The position numbers were made by a program, and so were the translations under genes. Below are positions 33,352 through 41,944 of a DNA stretch of 64,000 nt, one piece after another; position 1 is the stretch's first letter; the number at the start of each line of letters is the position of its first letter. Source of the DNA: UBA6055 sp965214085 (lineage in GTDB: Bacteria; Chloroflexota; Anaerolineae; Aggregatilineales; Phototrophicaceae); assembly GCA_965214085.1 (NCBI GenBank), contig OZ243937.1, positions 2,790,001-2,854,000 of the forward strand, in the 5' to 3' direction. The notes beneath the pieces were generated by a model that did not search any database, was not told the DNA's origin, and was given only the letters and a program-made list of their open reading frames with translations.

Positions 33352-34941
33352 ATGTACCGCAAACTTCTTTTTGTTCTTGTGCTGCTCACATTGCTCGTCA
33401 GTGTTGCGGGCGCGCAAGACAGCTATGAATTGACGATCATGCACACCAACGATGTGCACGGTCACCACGAGCCGCAGCGCAACGGCGATGGCGGCGCCGC
33501 CCGTCAAGCGACGGTCGTCAACCAGATCCGCGCTGAAGGCGGCAACAACCTGCTGCTGGATGGCGGCGACCGTTTCACTGGTACGCTTTTCCACGTCCAG
33601 CATCGCGGGCAAGACAGCGTACAAATCATGAACGCCATCGGCTACGACGCCATGGCGCTCGGCAACCACGAATTCGACGATGGCGAAGAAATCTTGGCCG
33701 CCTTTGTGAAGGGCTTGAACTTCCCCGCCCTCAGCGCCAACACCGATTTCAGCGAAGAGCCGCTCCTGGCCGACTTGGTGAAACCGTCCGTGACTTTGGA
33801 GGTCGGCGGCGAGCATATCGGCGTCATCGGCCTGGTGACGCCCGAGACCGACATTCTGTCCAAGCCCAGCGACGCCATCGTTTTTGACAGCGACCTGATC
33901 GGCGTCACGCAGAACGAAGTTGACAAACTGACGGCCGAAGGCGTCAACAAGATCATCCTGGTGACGCATATCGGCTATGGCGCTGATGTCGCGGTGGCGC
34001 AGGGCGTCAGCGGCGTGGATGTCGTGGTCGGCGGCCACACCAACACTTTCCTAAGCAACCAGTATGCCGGCGCGCTGGGCGAATACCCCACCGTGCTGGA
34101 AAGCGCCAGCGGCGAGCCGGTCCTGGTCGTGCAAGCCAGCACCAAGACGCTCTACCTCGGTCGGCTGGATGTCGAATTTGACGCCGACGGCGTCGTCAGC
34201 GACTGGGACGGCGACGCCATTCTGCTCAGCCGCTACATCAGCCCCGATCCGCACCTCAGCGACATCATCGCCGGCTTGGCCGAGCCGATCGCCGAGCTGC
34301 GCGCTGTACCTGTCGGCGAGACTTCGGTCGCCCTGACCGGCACCAGCCCGCGCCTCTGCCGCATTCTCGAATGCCTGCTGGGCAACGTGATCACCGATGC
34401 CGTGCTCGCAGATACCGGCGTTGATATCGTGCTGCAGAATGGCGGCGGCATCCGCGCCGACATCGACGAAGGCCCCATATCGCTGGGCGAGGTCCTGAAC
34501 GTGCTGCCCTTCGGCAACTTGATCAGCACCTTTGAGCTGACCGGCGCCGATGTCCTGGCAGCCTTGGAGAATGGCGTCGGCCGCGTAGCAGTCGACGAGG
34601 ACAACAATCCGATGGTCGATGGCGCGTCCGGGCGCTTCCTGCAGGTCGCTGGGCTGCGTTACAGCTATGACGCCACGCAAGAGGCGGGCAGCCGCATCGT
34701 CAGCGCTGAGGTTATGCAGGACGGCGAGTTCGTCGCCCTCGATATGGACGCCGTTTATTCGGTCGCCAGCAACGACTATATGCGCAGCGGCGGCGACGGC
34801 TTCTCCATCCTCGAGACCAACGCCATGAACGCCTACGACGCGGGCCGTCCGCTCGATCAGGCCGTGGCCGATTACATCGCAGCCAACAGCCCGCTCAGCG
34901 CCGAACTGGACGGGCGCATCACCCATCAAGCCGCGGAGTAA
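33352..34941 (+). CDS. Secreted 5'-nucleotidase/UshA-type metallophosphatase
   Basis: 529 residues from the ATG at 33352, with GGGAGA upstream and a clean signal peptide (MYRKLLFVLVLLTLLVSVAGA). The metallophosphatase domain has the metal ligands in NDVHGH, DGGDRF, GNHEFD, THIGYGAD and GGHTN. The C-terminal 5'-nucleotidase domain (about 310-500) has NGGGIRADI and the substrate-stacking region. It dephosphorylates nucleotides outside the membrane for nucleoside/phosphate scavenging. Monocistronic, ended by a strong terminator. Confidence 0.92.
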   Translation: MYRKLLFVLVLLTLLVSVAGAQDSYELTIMHTNDVHGHHEPQRNGDGGAARQATVVNQIRAEGGNNLLLDGGDRFTGTLFHVQHRGQDSVQIMNAIGYDAMALGNHEFDDGEEILAAFVKGLNFPALSANTDFSEEPLLADLVKPSVTLEVGGEHIGVIGLVTPETDILSKPSDAIVFDSDLIGVTQNEVDKLTAEGVNKIILVTHIGYGADVAVAQGVSGVDVVVGGHTNTFLSNQYAGALGEYPTVLESASGEPVLVVQASTKTLYLGRLDVEFDADGVVSDWDGDAILLSRYISPDPHLSDIIAGLAEPIAELRAVPVGETSVALTGTSPRLCRILECLLGNVITDAVLADTGVDIVLQNGGGIRADIDEGPISLGEVLNVLPFGNLISTFELTGADVLAALENGVGRVAVDEDNNPMVDGASGRFLQVAGLRYSYDATQEAGSRIVSAEVMQDGEFVALDMDAVYSVASNDYMRSGGDGFSILETNAMNAYDAGRPLDQAVADYIAANSPLSAELDGRITHQAAE

Positions 34942-34971
34942 ACCGCGGACTTTCGCCCAATATCGAACCAG

Positions 34972-34999
34972 AAACCGCCGGCCCGCGCTGGCGGTTTTT
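34972..34999 (+). terminator. Rho-independent terminator after the 5'-nucleotidase gene
   Basis: AAACCGCC (34972-34979) pairs with GGCGGTTT (34990-34997), with T-run 34995-34999. Confidence 0.85.
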
Positions 35000-35056
35000 C
35001 GTTGGCAACGCAGCCGACGATGACCCGCCAATGCCGACATGCCGCATTGGCTTCTA

Positions 35057-35065
35057 TGCTATATT
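35057..35065 (+). promoter_or_regulatory. Extended -10 (TGCTATATT)
   Basis: 40 bases before the GTG start of the TIR-WD40 gene; same TGCTATA form as before the exonuclease and asnS genes. Confidence 0.5.
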
Positions 35066-35104
35066 CACTGTAGCGGCAGATCATAGCAGCTACCTGGTTT
35101 TGGC

Positions 35105-38100
35105 GTGGTCGATACCGAACAATTTTTCGACATCATTTTCATTTACCACCCCGACGACATCGTTGTCGTGCGGCGCATCGCGGCACAGCTGAAAGCGCTT
35201 GGCCTCGTCTGCCGCTTCGATGAAGACGAGTTCAGCGGCCGCGCTGTGGATATCGGTCTGCTCAAAGCCGATGTCTTGCGCTCCCACGCAGTCGCCATCG
35301 TGCTTTCGCCGGTCTCTGCCGCCAGCCAACTCTGCAACGAGCTGATCCAGCACGCCGTCACCAACAGCAAGCGCATCGTCAGCATGATCCTAAACGATGA
35401 AATTGACGTCGAGGTGCACCCTGCCGTCGCCGACAATCCCTACGTCTTCTTCCGCGAGCAAGACCACCTGGCGGACCGTGTTGAGGAAGCGCGTCAGTAT
35501 ATGGCGGTTGATTACGAGGTCAGGCTGCACACCGAATTGCTAGTGGCCGCGGATCGCTGGCAGCGCCGTGGCCGCCGGCCGAGCCAACTGCTGCCGCCCG
35601 AGCGCGTCATGGTGGCGCGCCAGTGGCTGGCCAATGACACGCTGCGAACGGTGAAGCCCTCTCCCTTGCTGGTGGAATACATTCACAGCAGTCGCCGTCA
35701 GCGCGCCCCCAGCGGGCCCAGGCTTCCCTTCGCTAAGCTCAGCCTGGCGCTGCTGCTCTTCATTCTGCTGATCGCGGGCTTCTTCGTGCTGCGCGCGGCT
35801 CTCGACGCCAACGCGACGGCACAGGCGGCGGCTGCGCAAACCAGCGCGGCGCGCGCGCAAGTGGCGCTGACATCCGCAGCGGCCACAGCAGCCAGCGACA
35901 GCGCCGTCGGCTTGGTTGATGTGCTGGCGGCCACAAGCGAAAGCATAGGGGTTTCCGTCAGTCAAACGGCGCAGGCCGAGGCGGCGGCAGCCACAGAAAT
36001 TGCCTATGCCACACAAACAGCGCAAGCCGTCGCCACCCAAGTACGCGCCACCGAAGTCCATCTGCTCGCCCGCGATGCCGACGCCCTGCGCCTGGTGCGC
36101 GCGGCCGAGGCAGCCCTGGAGGCTAGCGATGGCGAGCTCGCCCTGGCATTAGCCTGGACCGCGAAAGACGCCCTGGAAGATCCCCAGCCGGCCTACCGTG
36201 TCATGCGCCAGGCAGCCTCAACCGGCGCGAGCCTGACGCTGGAGGATGTCGCGCTGCTAGCGTTTCAGCCGGGTGGCGGCAGCTTCGCCCTTGTCCAGCG
36301 GAGGGCTGCCAAGCTGCAAATCTTCGACAGCGCCAATTGGACGCTGAAGCACGACCTTGACGACAGCGATGCGCCCATCACGGCCTTGGTCTACAGCCCG
36401 GACGGCACGCTGCTGGCCACTGGCTCGGCCGACGGCGAAGTTGTCCTGCGCGCTGCGGAGAGCGGCGCGGCGATCCATCGGCTGGTGCGCCATCAGGCCG
36501 CGGTCACGGCGCTCGCCTTTGCTGCCACTGGCGACAAGCTCTACAGCGCGGGCGGCGATGCTACGCTGGTCGCCTGGGACAGCGAAAGCGGCGAAGAGCT
36601 GGCTGTCAATGAGTATGATGAAGACGACGCAGCGGCGATCAAGGACTTGCTGGCGACGGTCGACGGCAGCCGCATAATCGCTTGGGCACAGGACGGCGAC
36701 ATCCCGCAAATGCGCCAGTGGACTGCCGATACGCTGGAACTCATCAGCGCTAACCGCGACTATCGCGGCCACGACGGGGGCGGCAGAATCGGCTACAGCG
36801 GCGGGCGCAGTTTGCCGGCCTACCCCGGCGACCCCGATGCCGGCGATCTGACACTCTGGGACTTAGCCTCGGGGCAGCAAATCGCGGCGCTTACCGAAGG
36901 CTTCAACTGGTCCCTGCTTGCCAGCGGCGATCTGACTGCCACGACCGATGAACTGCGCTTCATCACTTTTCATGAAGACCGGGCGCTCGTCGGCGTCCGC
37001 GCCAGCGACGGGGGGCAGCGAGCCGTTCTGATAGACACAGCCAAGGGCAGCCGTATCCGCAGCTTTGAAAGCGAGCTGGCAGCGAGCCTGGCCAGCGCCG
37101 ACTTTATCGACGCGGCTACCCTGCTGTCGGCAACGCAGGACAATCGCCTCATCTTGTGGTCAAGCGCCGACGGCACGCTTATCCGGCAGTTTGCGACAGC
37201 GCCACAAACACTGGCGCAACTTGAGCTCAGCGCAGACGGCAGTACCGCCATCGGACGCAGCGCTGACGGCAGCGCCTATCTGTGGCGTCTGGGCCAAGCT
37301 GGGGCAGAGCCAGCCGCGACCTATTCCGGCGTGTTGCCGGGCACGAGCCTCAGCCCCAGCGGCGCAACTATGCTGCTGGTGGATGAGGACGGCGCGACCT
37401 TGCGACAAATCGACACGGACGAGATCATCGGCCGCTACGACGCGAGCCTGGTCAGCAGCGCCGGCGACCGCTTCGCCACATATCAAGGAGACCATGTTGC
37501 GCTCCACGATTTCGAATCGGGCGAGACGCTGCGTAGCTGGCCCGCCGATTGGGACGATGCCCAGCAGATGCGCCTGTCGCGCGATGGCGAGCTGCTGCTG
37601 GCTTTGGCCGGCGGCCAGCTCTGGTTGCTGCGGACTGATTCCGAGACGCCGATGCCTTTGAACGCCGGCAGCGCGCGCCCTCCTGCGCAAGTCGCATTCG
37701 CAGCCGGCGGCGCTAATTTCGCGACCGTGCATGCCCAACACGTCCTGCTCTGGGATGCCGACAGCGCAGCAGCCCTAGGCGCTTATCCGCTGGGTGATGT
37801 AGCGGCCGACAAGCTCGACCTGGCTTTCAGCCCCGATGGCGAAACGCTCTACTTCTTTGTTCGCCTGCAGCAGAGCCTGGCCGGTCTGACAGCGGTGGCC
37901 ATCGCCGACAACAGCGTCAGCCGCCGCGCCTACCTGGATGTCGCCTATGGCGAGCTATCGCCCGATGGCGAATTCCTGCTACTCGCTCTCGGCGACGGCC
38001 GCTTCCAGATTGTCGGCACGGAAACTGGCGACATCCTGCACACGCTGTCAGTGAAGGCTTCCGCGATCCAATCGCTGCGTCTGCTTCCGGAGCTCGGCCT

Positions 38101-38371
38101 GCTGCTGGCGTCGTCAGGCAGTGATGTAACCGTCTGGGACACGGCGGACGCGGCCATCGACCAGCAATTCATCAGCGCCCATGCTCTCGTAGACTTCAGC
38201 CACAGCGGCGATGCCCGGCGCATCTTAACGCGGGACGCAAGGGGAGTGGCAAACCTGTGGCAAGTCGAAAGCCCAGCCGAGCTGCTGCGGCGGATTGAAG
38301 CCAACCATCCGCCGCGCGACCTGACCTGCGCCGAGCGCGAGCGGCATCTGGTGCTGCCGCTTTGCGAGTAA
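35105..38371 (+). CDS. TIR domain - transmembrane - WD40 repeat protein
   Basis: 1088 residues from GTG at 35105. Residues 8-110 form a TIR-like domain (FDIIFIYHPDD...FDEDEF...LSPVSAASQLCNELI), with a Glu in the usual catalytic position of the CxxEL helix; an accessory helical region follows to about 200. One membrane helix lies at 211-233, then an Ala/Thr/Gln-rich helical stalk to about 330. From about 390 to 1060 are degenerate WD40-type blades (for example YSPDGTLLATGSADGEVVL and FSPDGETLYFF). Membrane-anchored sensors of this layout could signal through TIR NADase activity, but catalysis is not shown. The next gene, a GT4 glycosyltransferase, begins four bases after its stop. Confidence 0.82.
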   Translation: MVDTEQFFDIIFIYHPDDIVVVRRIAAQLKALGLVCRFDEDEFSGRAVDIGLLKADVLRSHAVAIVLSPVSAASQLCNELIQHAVTNSKRIVSMILNDEIDVEVHPAVADNPYVFFREQDHLADRVEEARQYMAVDYEVRLHTELLVAADRWQRRGRRPSQLLPPERVMVARQWLANDTLRTVKPSPLLVEYIHSSRRQRAPSGPRLPFAKLSLALLLFILLIAGFFVLRAALDANATAQAAAAQTSAARAQVALTSAAATAASDSAVGLVDVLAATSESIGVSVSQTAQAEAAAATEIAYATQTAQAVATQVRATEVHLLARDADALRLVRAAEAALEASDGELALALAWTAKDALEDPQPAYRVMRQAASTGASLTLEDVALLAFQPGGGSFALVQRRAAKLQIFDSANWTLKHDLDDSDAPITALVYSPDGTLLATGSADGEVVLRAAESGAAIHRLVRHQAAVTALAFAATGDKLYSAGGDATLVAWDSESGEELAVNEYDEDDAAAIKDLLATVDGSRIIAWAQDGDIPQMRQWTADTLELISANRDYRGHDGGGRIGYSGGRSLPAYPGDPDAGDLTLWDLASGQQIAALTEGFNWSLLASGDLTATTDELRFITFHEDRALVGVRASDGGQRAVLIDTAKGSRIRSFESELAASLASADFIDAATLLSATQDNRLILWSSADGTLIRQFATAPQTLAQLELSADGSTAIGRSADGSAYLWRLGQAGAEPAATYSGVLPGTSLSPSGATMLLVDEDGATLRQIDTDEIIGRYDASLVSSAGDRFATYQGDHVALHDFESGETLRSWPADWDDAQQMRLSRDGELLLALAGGQLWLLRTDSETPMPLNAGSARPPAQVAFAAGGANFATVHAQHVLLWDADSAAALGAYPLGDVAADKLDLAFSPDGETLYFFVRLQQSLAGLTAVAIADNSVSRRAYLDVAYGELSPDGEFLLLALGDGRFQIVGTETGDILHTLSVKASAIQSLRLLPELGLLLASSGSDVTVWDTADAAIDQQFISAHALVDFSHSGDARRILTRDARGVANLWQVESPAELLRRIEANHPPRDLTCAERERHLVLPLCE

Positions 38372-38375
38372 GCGC

Positions 38376-39515
38376 ATGAAGCGCATTCTCTTCACTTCCT
38401 GGTATCACGGGCTGGGCGGCGGCGAAACCGACTTGCTCACGCTGGCTGATGCCTTGGCGCGCGACTACGACTGCCACTTGCTGCTGCCGCGGGATGGCGA
38501 GCTGGGGGCGCAATGGCGTTTGGCTGGGCGGCGAACGCATATCATCGGCTATCGCGGCGCGTCGACCTATTTTGTGCCGGCAATCTGGGCGCGTTTCCGG
38601 GTCGTGAAGCACATGGCCGCTTTGCTCAAAAGCCTGCGCATCGACCTGGTACACGCCGATTATCACACGCTGCCATTGATGGCGCCGGCCGCGCGTCGGG
38701 CGCGTATCCCGCTATGCTGGACCGTCTGGGGCTGGTGGTTCCGGCCCAAGCCCTGGCAGCGCGCTTTCTTCCGCCGGCTGCCCACTGTCGCGCGTTCAAG
38801 AGCCATCCGCGCTGGCTTCCTGGGCGACCCGCCCTTCATGCCGCCAGAGCAGCTGCCGGTGATTTATTCCGGCGTCGATACCCAGCGCTTCCATCCGCGC
38901 ATCAATGGCGCCGACTTACGCCGCGAACTCGGCCTGCGCCAAGACGCTCTGGTGGTGGCGATGGCGGCGCGTTTCCAGCGGGTAAAGGGACACCATACTT
39001 TTCAAGCCATGGCGGAACGCGTGCTGGCGGAAGCTCCTCAGACGCAATTTGTCATCGCCGGCGACGATGTCTTTGGCGTCGCCGCTGACCAGCGCTATCG
39101 CGAGCAAATCCTGGAGCGGGCGCAGTCCAGCGCGCTGCTGCGCGACCGCCTGCGCTACATCGGCTTTCGGGGGGATGTCGAGTTGGTCTACGCGGCTGCC
39201 GATGTCGTCGTCTGCCCCTCGGAATTCGAAAGTTACGGCAAAGCCAACCTGGAAGCGATGGCCTGCGGGAAGCCAGTGGTCAGCAGCCGGCGCGGCGGAC
39301 CCTCAGAGACGATCATCGACGGCGTGACCGGCTTCCTGGTCGACAGCGGCGACGATGAAGCGATGGCGGCTCAGGTACTGCGCCTGCTGCAAGAAGGCTA
39401 CCTGCGACACCAGATGGGGCAAGCAGCCACGGAGCACGCCTCAGTCCGCTTCTCCGCCAGCAGAGCGGCCGCTGTGCAGAAGCGCTATTTTGACGACTTG
39501 CTGCGCCTCAATTGA
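38376..39515 (+). CDS. GT4-family glycosyltransferase
   Basis: A 379-residue GT-B protein: N-terminal GGGETDLLTLADAL, interdomain VIYSGVDTQRF, C-terminal nucleotide-sugar site with the EX7E motif (EFESYGKANLEAMACGKPVV). It transfers a sugar from a nucleotide donor, probably to a lipid or polysaccharide. It starts four bases after the TIR-WD40 gene and its end overlaps the convergent NmrA-like gene by 8 bases. Confidence 0.9.
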   Translation: MKRILFTSWYHGLGGGETDLLTLADALARDYDCHLLLPRDGELGAQWRLAGRRTHIIGYRGASTYFVPAIWARFRVVKHMAALLKSLRIDLVHADYHTLPLMAPAARRARIPLCWTVWGWWFRPKPWQRAFFRRLPTVARSRAIRAGFLGDPPFMPPEQLPVIYSGVDTQRFHPRINGADLRRELGLRQDALVVAMAARFQRVKGHHTFQAMAERVLAEAPQTQFVIAGDDVFGVAADQRYREQILERAQSSALLRDRLRYIGFRGDVELVYAAADVVVCPSEFESYGKANLEAMACGKPVVSSRRGGPSETIIDGVTGFLVDSGDDEAMAAQVLRLLQEGYLRHQMGQAATEHASVRFSASRAAAVQKRYFDDLLRLN

Positions 39516-40461
39516 CGGTTGCGTCGCGCAAGAATTTGGCGAAGATATCGCCCAGCGAATGGTCGTTCAAATACCGAATATGCTCACCCGCGAAGGGTAT
39601 CGGCGCCATGCCGAAATGCTTGACGAGGGCGTTGTCGGGCACGGTATTGGCGACCGCCAGCAGGTCGAGCAGACTGGTGCTGACCGGCGAGCCCGGCAAT
39701 AGCGTCTGCATCACCTGCACCGCCGGGCGCAGCAGCGGCACTGGCACGGGAACCAGCAGACGCCGCGTATTCAGCGCCGCCATGACGCGCCGCTCAATCT
39801 CGCCCAGCGTGAGCGCCTCCGGCCCGCCCAGCGTAAGTTCCGCGCCGATCGTGCTGTCATCATCCAGGCAGCGAAGCGCCGCCGCCACCACATCGTAAAC
39901 GGACACCGGCTGGAATTCGGCTTTGCCGCCGCCGATCAGCGGGAAGACCAGCGGCGTAATCTTGAGCAGACGCGCGAAGGTATTGAAGAATTCGTCTTGC
40001 GGGCCGAATATGGCCGAGGGCCGCAACGCCGTCCACCCCATGTCCGAAGCGGCGACGTATTCCTGCGCGCGGCCTTTGCTGGCCAGAAAACGATAGGGCA
40101 ACTCGCTGCTGGCGCCGTTCTGGCTGATATTGATGAAGCGCTTGACACCAGCCGCTTGCGCCGCGTTCAGCACATTCACAGTGCCCTGGTAATTTACCGA
40201 TTCGTAAGTTTGCCCGCCCTTTTCCATAGCAATGGCGACAGTGTGGATCACAGCGCTGACGTCGCGCATGGCAGGCGTCAGGCTCTCCGGCCGCGTGACA
40301 TCGCCTTCGACGATTTCAATCCGCTCGGCGACATCGGCCAGTCGCAGCGCCGCTTTTGCCCGTTTGCGAACCAGCGCCCGCACCGGATGCCCCAGCTCGA
40401 CCAGCTTCTTTACCGTTTGGTTGCCCAAAAAACCGGCGGCGCCCGTAACCAAGATCGTCAT
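39508..40461 (-). CDS. NAD(P)-binding NmrA/NDUFA9-like atypical SDR
   Basis: A 317-residue extended SDR. Rossmann loop TGAAGFLGN, then GDVTRPESL, VNYQGTVNVLNAA and RPSAIFGPQDEF. A typical catalytic Tyr-x3-Lys is not evident (the position reads RFLASKG), so it may be a non-catalytic or complex I-associated NDUFA9-like form. GGAGGAG precedes the ATG. 8-bp tail-to-tail overlap with the GT4 gene. Confidence 0.83.
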   Translation of the reverse strand: MTILVTGAAGFLGNQTVKKLVELGHPVRALVRKRAKAALRLADVAERIEIVEGDVTRPESLTPAMRDVSAVIHTVAIAMEKGGQTYESVNYQGTVNVLNAAQAAGVKRFINISQNGASSELPYRFLASKGRAQEYVAASDMGWTALRPSAIFGPQDEFFNTFARLLKITPLVFPLIGGGKAEFQPVSVYDVVAAALRCLDDDSTIGAELTLGGPEALTLGEIERRVMAALNTRRLLVPVPVPLLRPAVQVMQTLLPGSPVSTSLLDLLAVANTVPDNALVKHFGMAPIPFAGEHIRYLNDHSLGDIFAKFLRDATVN

Positions 40462-40492
40462 TATTGCTCTCCTCCAAGTTTCGCTTGCCTAT

Positions 40493-40498
40493 AGTATA
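40493..40498 (-). promoter_or_regulatory. -10 box (TATACT) of the NmrA-like gene
   Basis: Minus strand TATACT 31 bases before the ATG. Confidence 0.4.
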
Positions 40499-40537
40499 GT
40501 CCGCCCCGATGCGTCGAGGCTAAAGAGACTGCCCGGG

Positions 40538-40652
40538 GTAGTGTATCGAATTCGGTTGAAATTCGATTTCAGCACAAAGACACAAAGGCACAAAGCACAC
40601 AAAGAATATGGCATATTTCGATTGAGTTTCTCTGTGCTCTCTGTGTCCCTGT
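40538..40652. repeat. Family B dispersed repeat
   Basis: Begins GTAGTGTATCGAATTCGGTT, then CACAAAG units, the constant middle GAATATGGCATATTTCGATT, then CTCTGTG units in inverse orientation. Near-identical elements occur at 46018 and 56797. The arms can pair as a long hairpin. Confidence 0.8.
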
Positions 40653-40756
40653 TGTTAGATTATAGTTTGAAATAGGTTCACATTTCTCAGATTCACTTTG
40701 ATGCGATTTCCCTGGCTGTGACTTGCGTGCGGCGCCGCCCGCTGCCATCCGCGTGG

Positions 40757-40762
40757 TAAAAT
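40757..40762 (+). promoter_or_regulatory. -10 box (TAAAAT) of tsaC
   Basis: Predicted transcription start near 40769 falls downstream of the earliest in-frame start (40723), which supports a later start codon. Confidence 0.4.
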
Positions 40763-40794
40763 ACAGTGGCGGCTTCGTAGGCGAGGGGGGCATT

Positions 40795-41856
40795 TTGGCG
40801 CGGCAAACTTCGGGGAAAGTAAGCGGGCTCCAGCTTATTCAAGTCAGCGCTGCACAGCCGGCGGCCGCTGCCATCGACATTGCCGCCACCGCGATTCAGT
40901 CCGGCGGCCTGGTCGCCTTTCCCACAGAAACGGTCTACGGCTTGGGCGCCAACGCCTGGGACGCGGACGCCGTCCACAAGATCTTCCGCGCCAAAGGCCG
41001 CCCGGCCACCGACCCGCTGATCGCGCACATCTGCAGCGCCGACCAGCTCGACGATATTGCGCGCGATGCGCCCGCTTTGGCGCGCGAGCTCTGCTGCCGC
41101 TTCTGGCCCGGCGCGCTGACGCTGGTGCTGAAGAAGTCGGCGAAGCTGCCGGCCAACCTGAGCGCCGGTCTGGACACTGTAGCTGTGCGCATGCCCGACC
41201 ACGCGGTGGCCGCCGCCTTGATAGAAGCGGCCGGCGTCCCCATCGCCGCGCCCAGCGCCAACCGCTTCTCTCGGCCTAGCCCAACGACGGCTCAACATGT
41301 CCTGGACGAACTCGCCAACGACATCGACGTGCTGCTGGATGCCGGACCAACAACCATCGGCCTGGAGTCCACCATCGTCAGCCTGGTTGACGATCCACCG
41401 CAGTTGCTGCGACCAGGCGGAGTACCCTTGGAAGCCTTGCGTCAAGTCATCCCCGACTTAGTCTTTGAGCCGCGCTTTCTGAGCGACGGAGAAACCGCGC
41501 CGGCGCCCGGTACGCTGCTGAAGCATTACTCGCCGCGCGCCCAGCTCTTGCTCTTCCAAGGCAGCGACGACGCCGCGGTCTACGCCGCCATGCGCGCCGA
41601 AATCGCAGCTAATCGCCGCGTCGGCCTGATGCTCGGCGATGCCGATGCTGCTGCTTTCGCCGACCTCGACATCAAGATTGAGCGCTTGGGCCGGACCGCG
41701 GAGCAAGCCGCCCTGCGTCTGTTTGCCGCCATGCGCGCCCTGGACAGCGCCGGCGTCGACCTGATACTCGCGCGCGCGCCAAAGAAGCAGGGCTTGGGCT
41801 TGGCCGTCTGGGACCGGCTGCTGCGCGCGGCTGAAGGCGCCATGATAGAAGTATGA
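40795..41856 (+). CDS. tsaC: L-threonylcarbamoyladenylate synthase (TsaC/Sua5 type)
   Basis: 353 residues from TTG at 40795, chosen for the GAGGGGGG just upstream and the -10 box at 40757; the frame extends to 40723. The YrdC domain has KxR as KGRPATDPL and SxN as SANRFSRP, with FPTETVYGLG. A C-terminal Sua5 domain (about 225-353) is present, so this is the longer Sua5 form. It makes the threonylcarbamoyl-AMP used for t6A37 of ANN-decoding tRNAs. Confidence 0.93.
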   Translation: MARQTSGKVSGLQLIQVSAAQPAAAAIDIAATAIQSGGLVAFPTETVYGLGANAWDADAVHKIFRAKGRPATDPLIAHICSADQLDDIARDAPALARELCCRFWPGALTLVLKKSAKLPANLSAGLDTVAVRMPDHAVAAALIEAAGVPIAAPSANRFSRPSPTTAQHVLDELANDIDVLLDAGPTTIGLESTIVSLVDDPPQLLRPGGVPLEALRQVIPDLVFEPRFLSDGETAPAPGTLLKHYSPRAQLLLFQGSDDAAVYAAMRAEIAANRRVGLMLGDADAAAFADLDIKIERLGRTAEQAALRLFAAMRALDSAGVDLILARAPKKQGLGLAVWDRLLRAAEGAMIEV

Positions 41857-41896
41857 GCCAGCGCGATGCCAGCGCCGCAAATTGCCGCCGAACCTA

Positions 41897-41905
41897 TGCT
41901 ATAAT
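41897..41905 (+). promoter_or_regulatory. Extended -10 promoter of asnS (TGCTATAAT)
   Basis: Perfect extended -10 40 bases before the GTG start at 41945. Confidence 0.6.
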
Positions 41906-41944
41906 CTCGTAGTTGTAGCCCGTTCAAATTATAAGGAAGCGCCT

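Noticed and set aside
34051..35040. 329-codon antisense ORF
   Set aside because: Mirror of the 5'-nucleotidase gene and terminator; no protein features.
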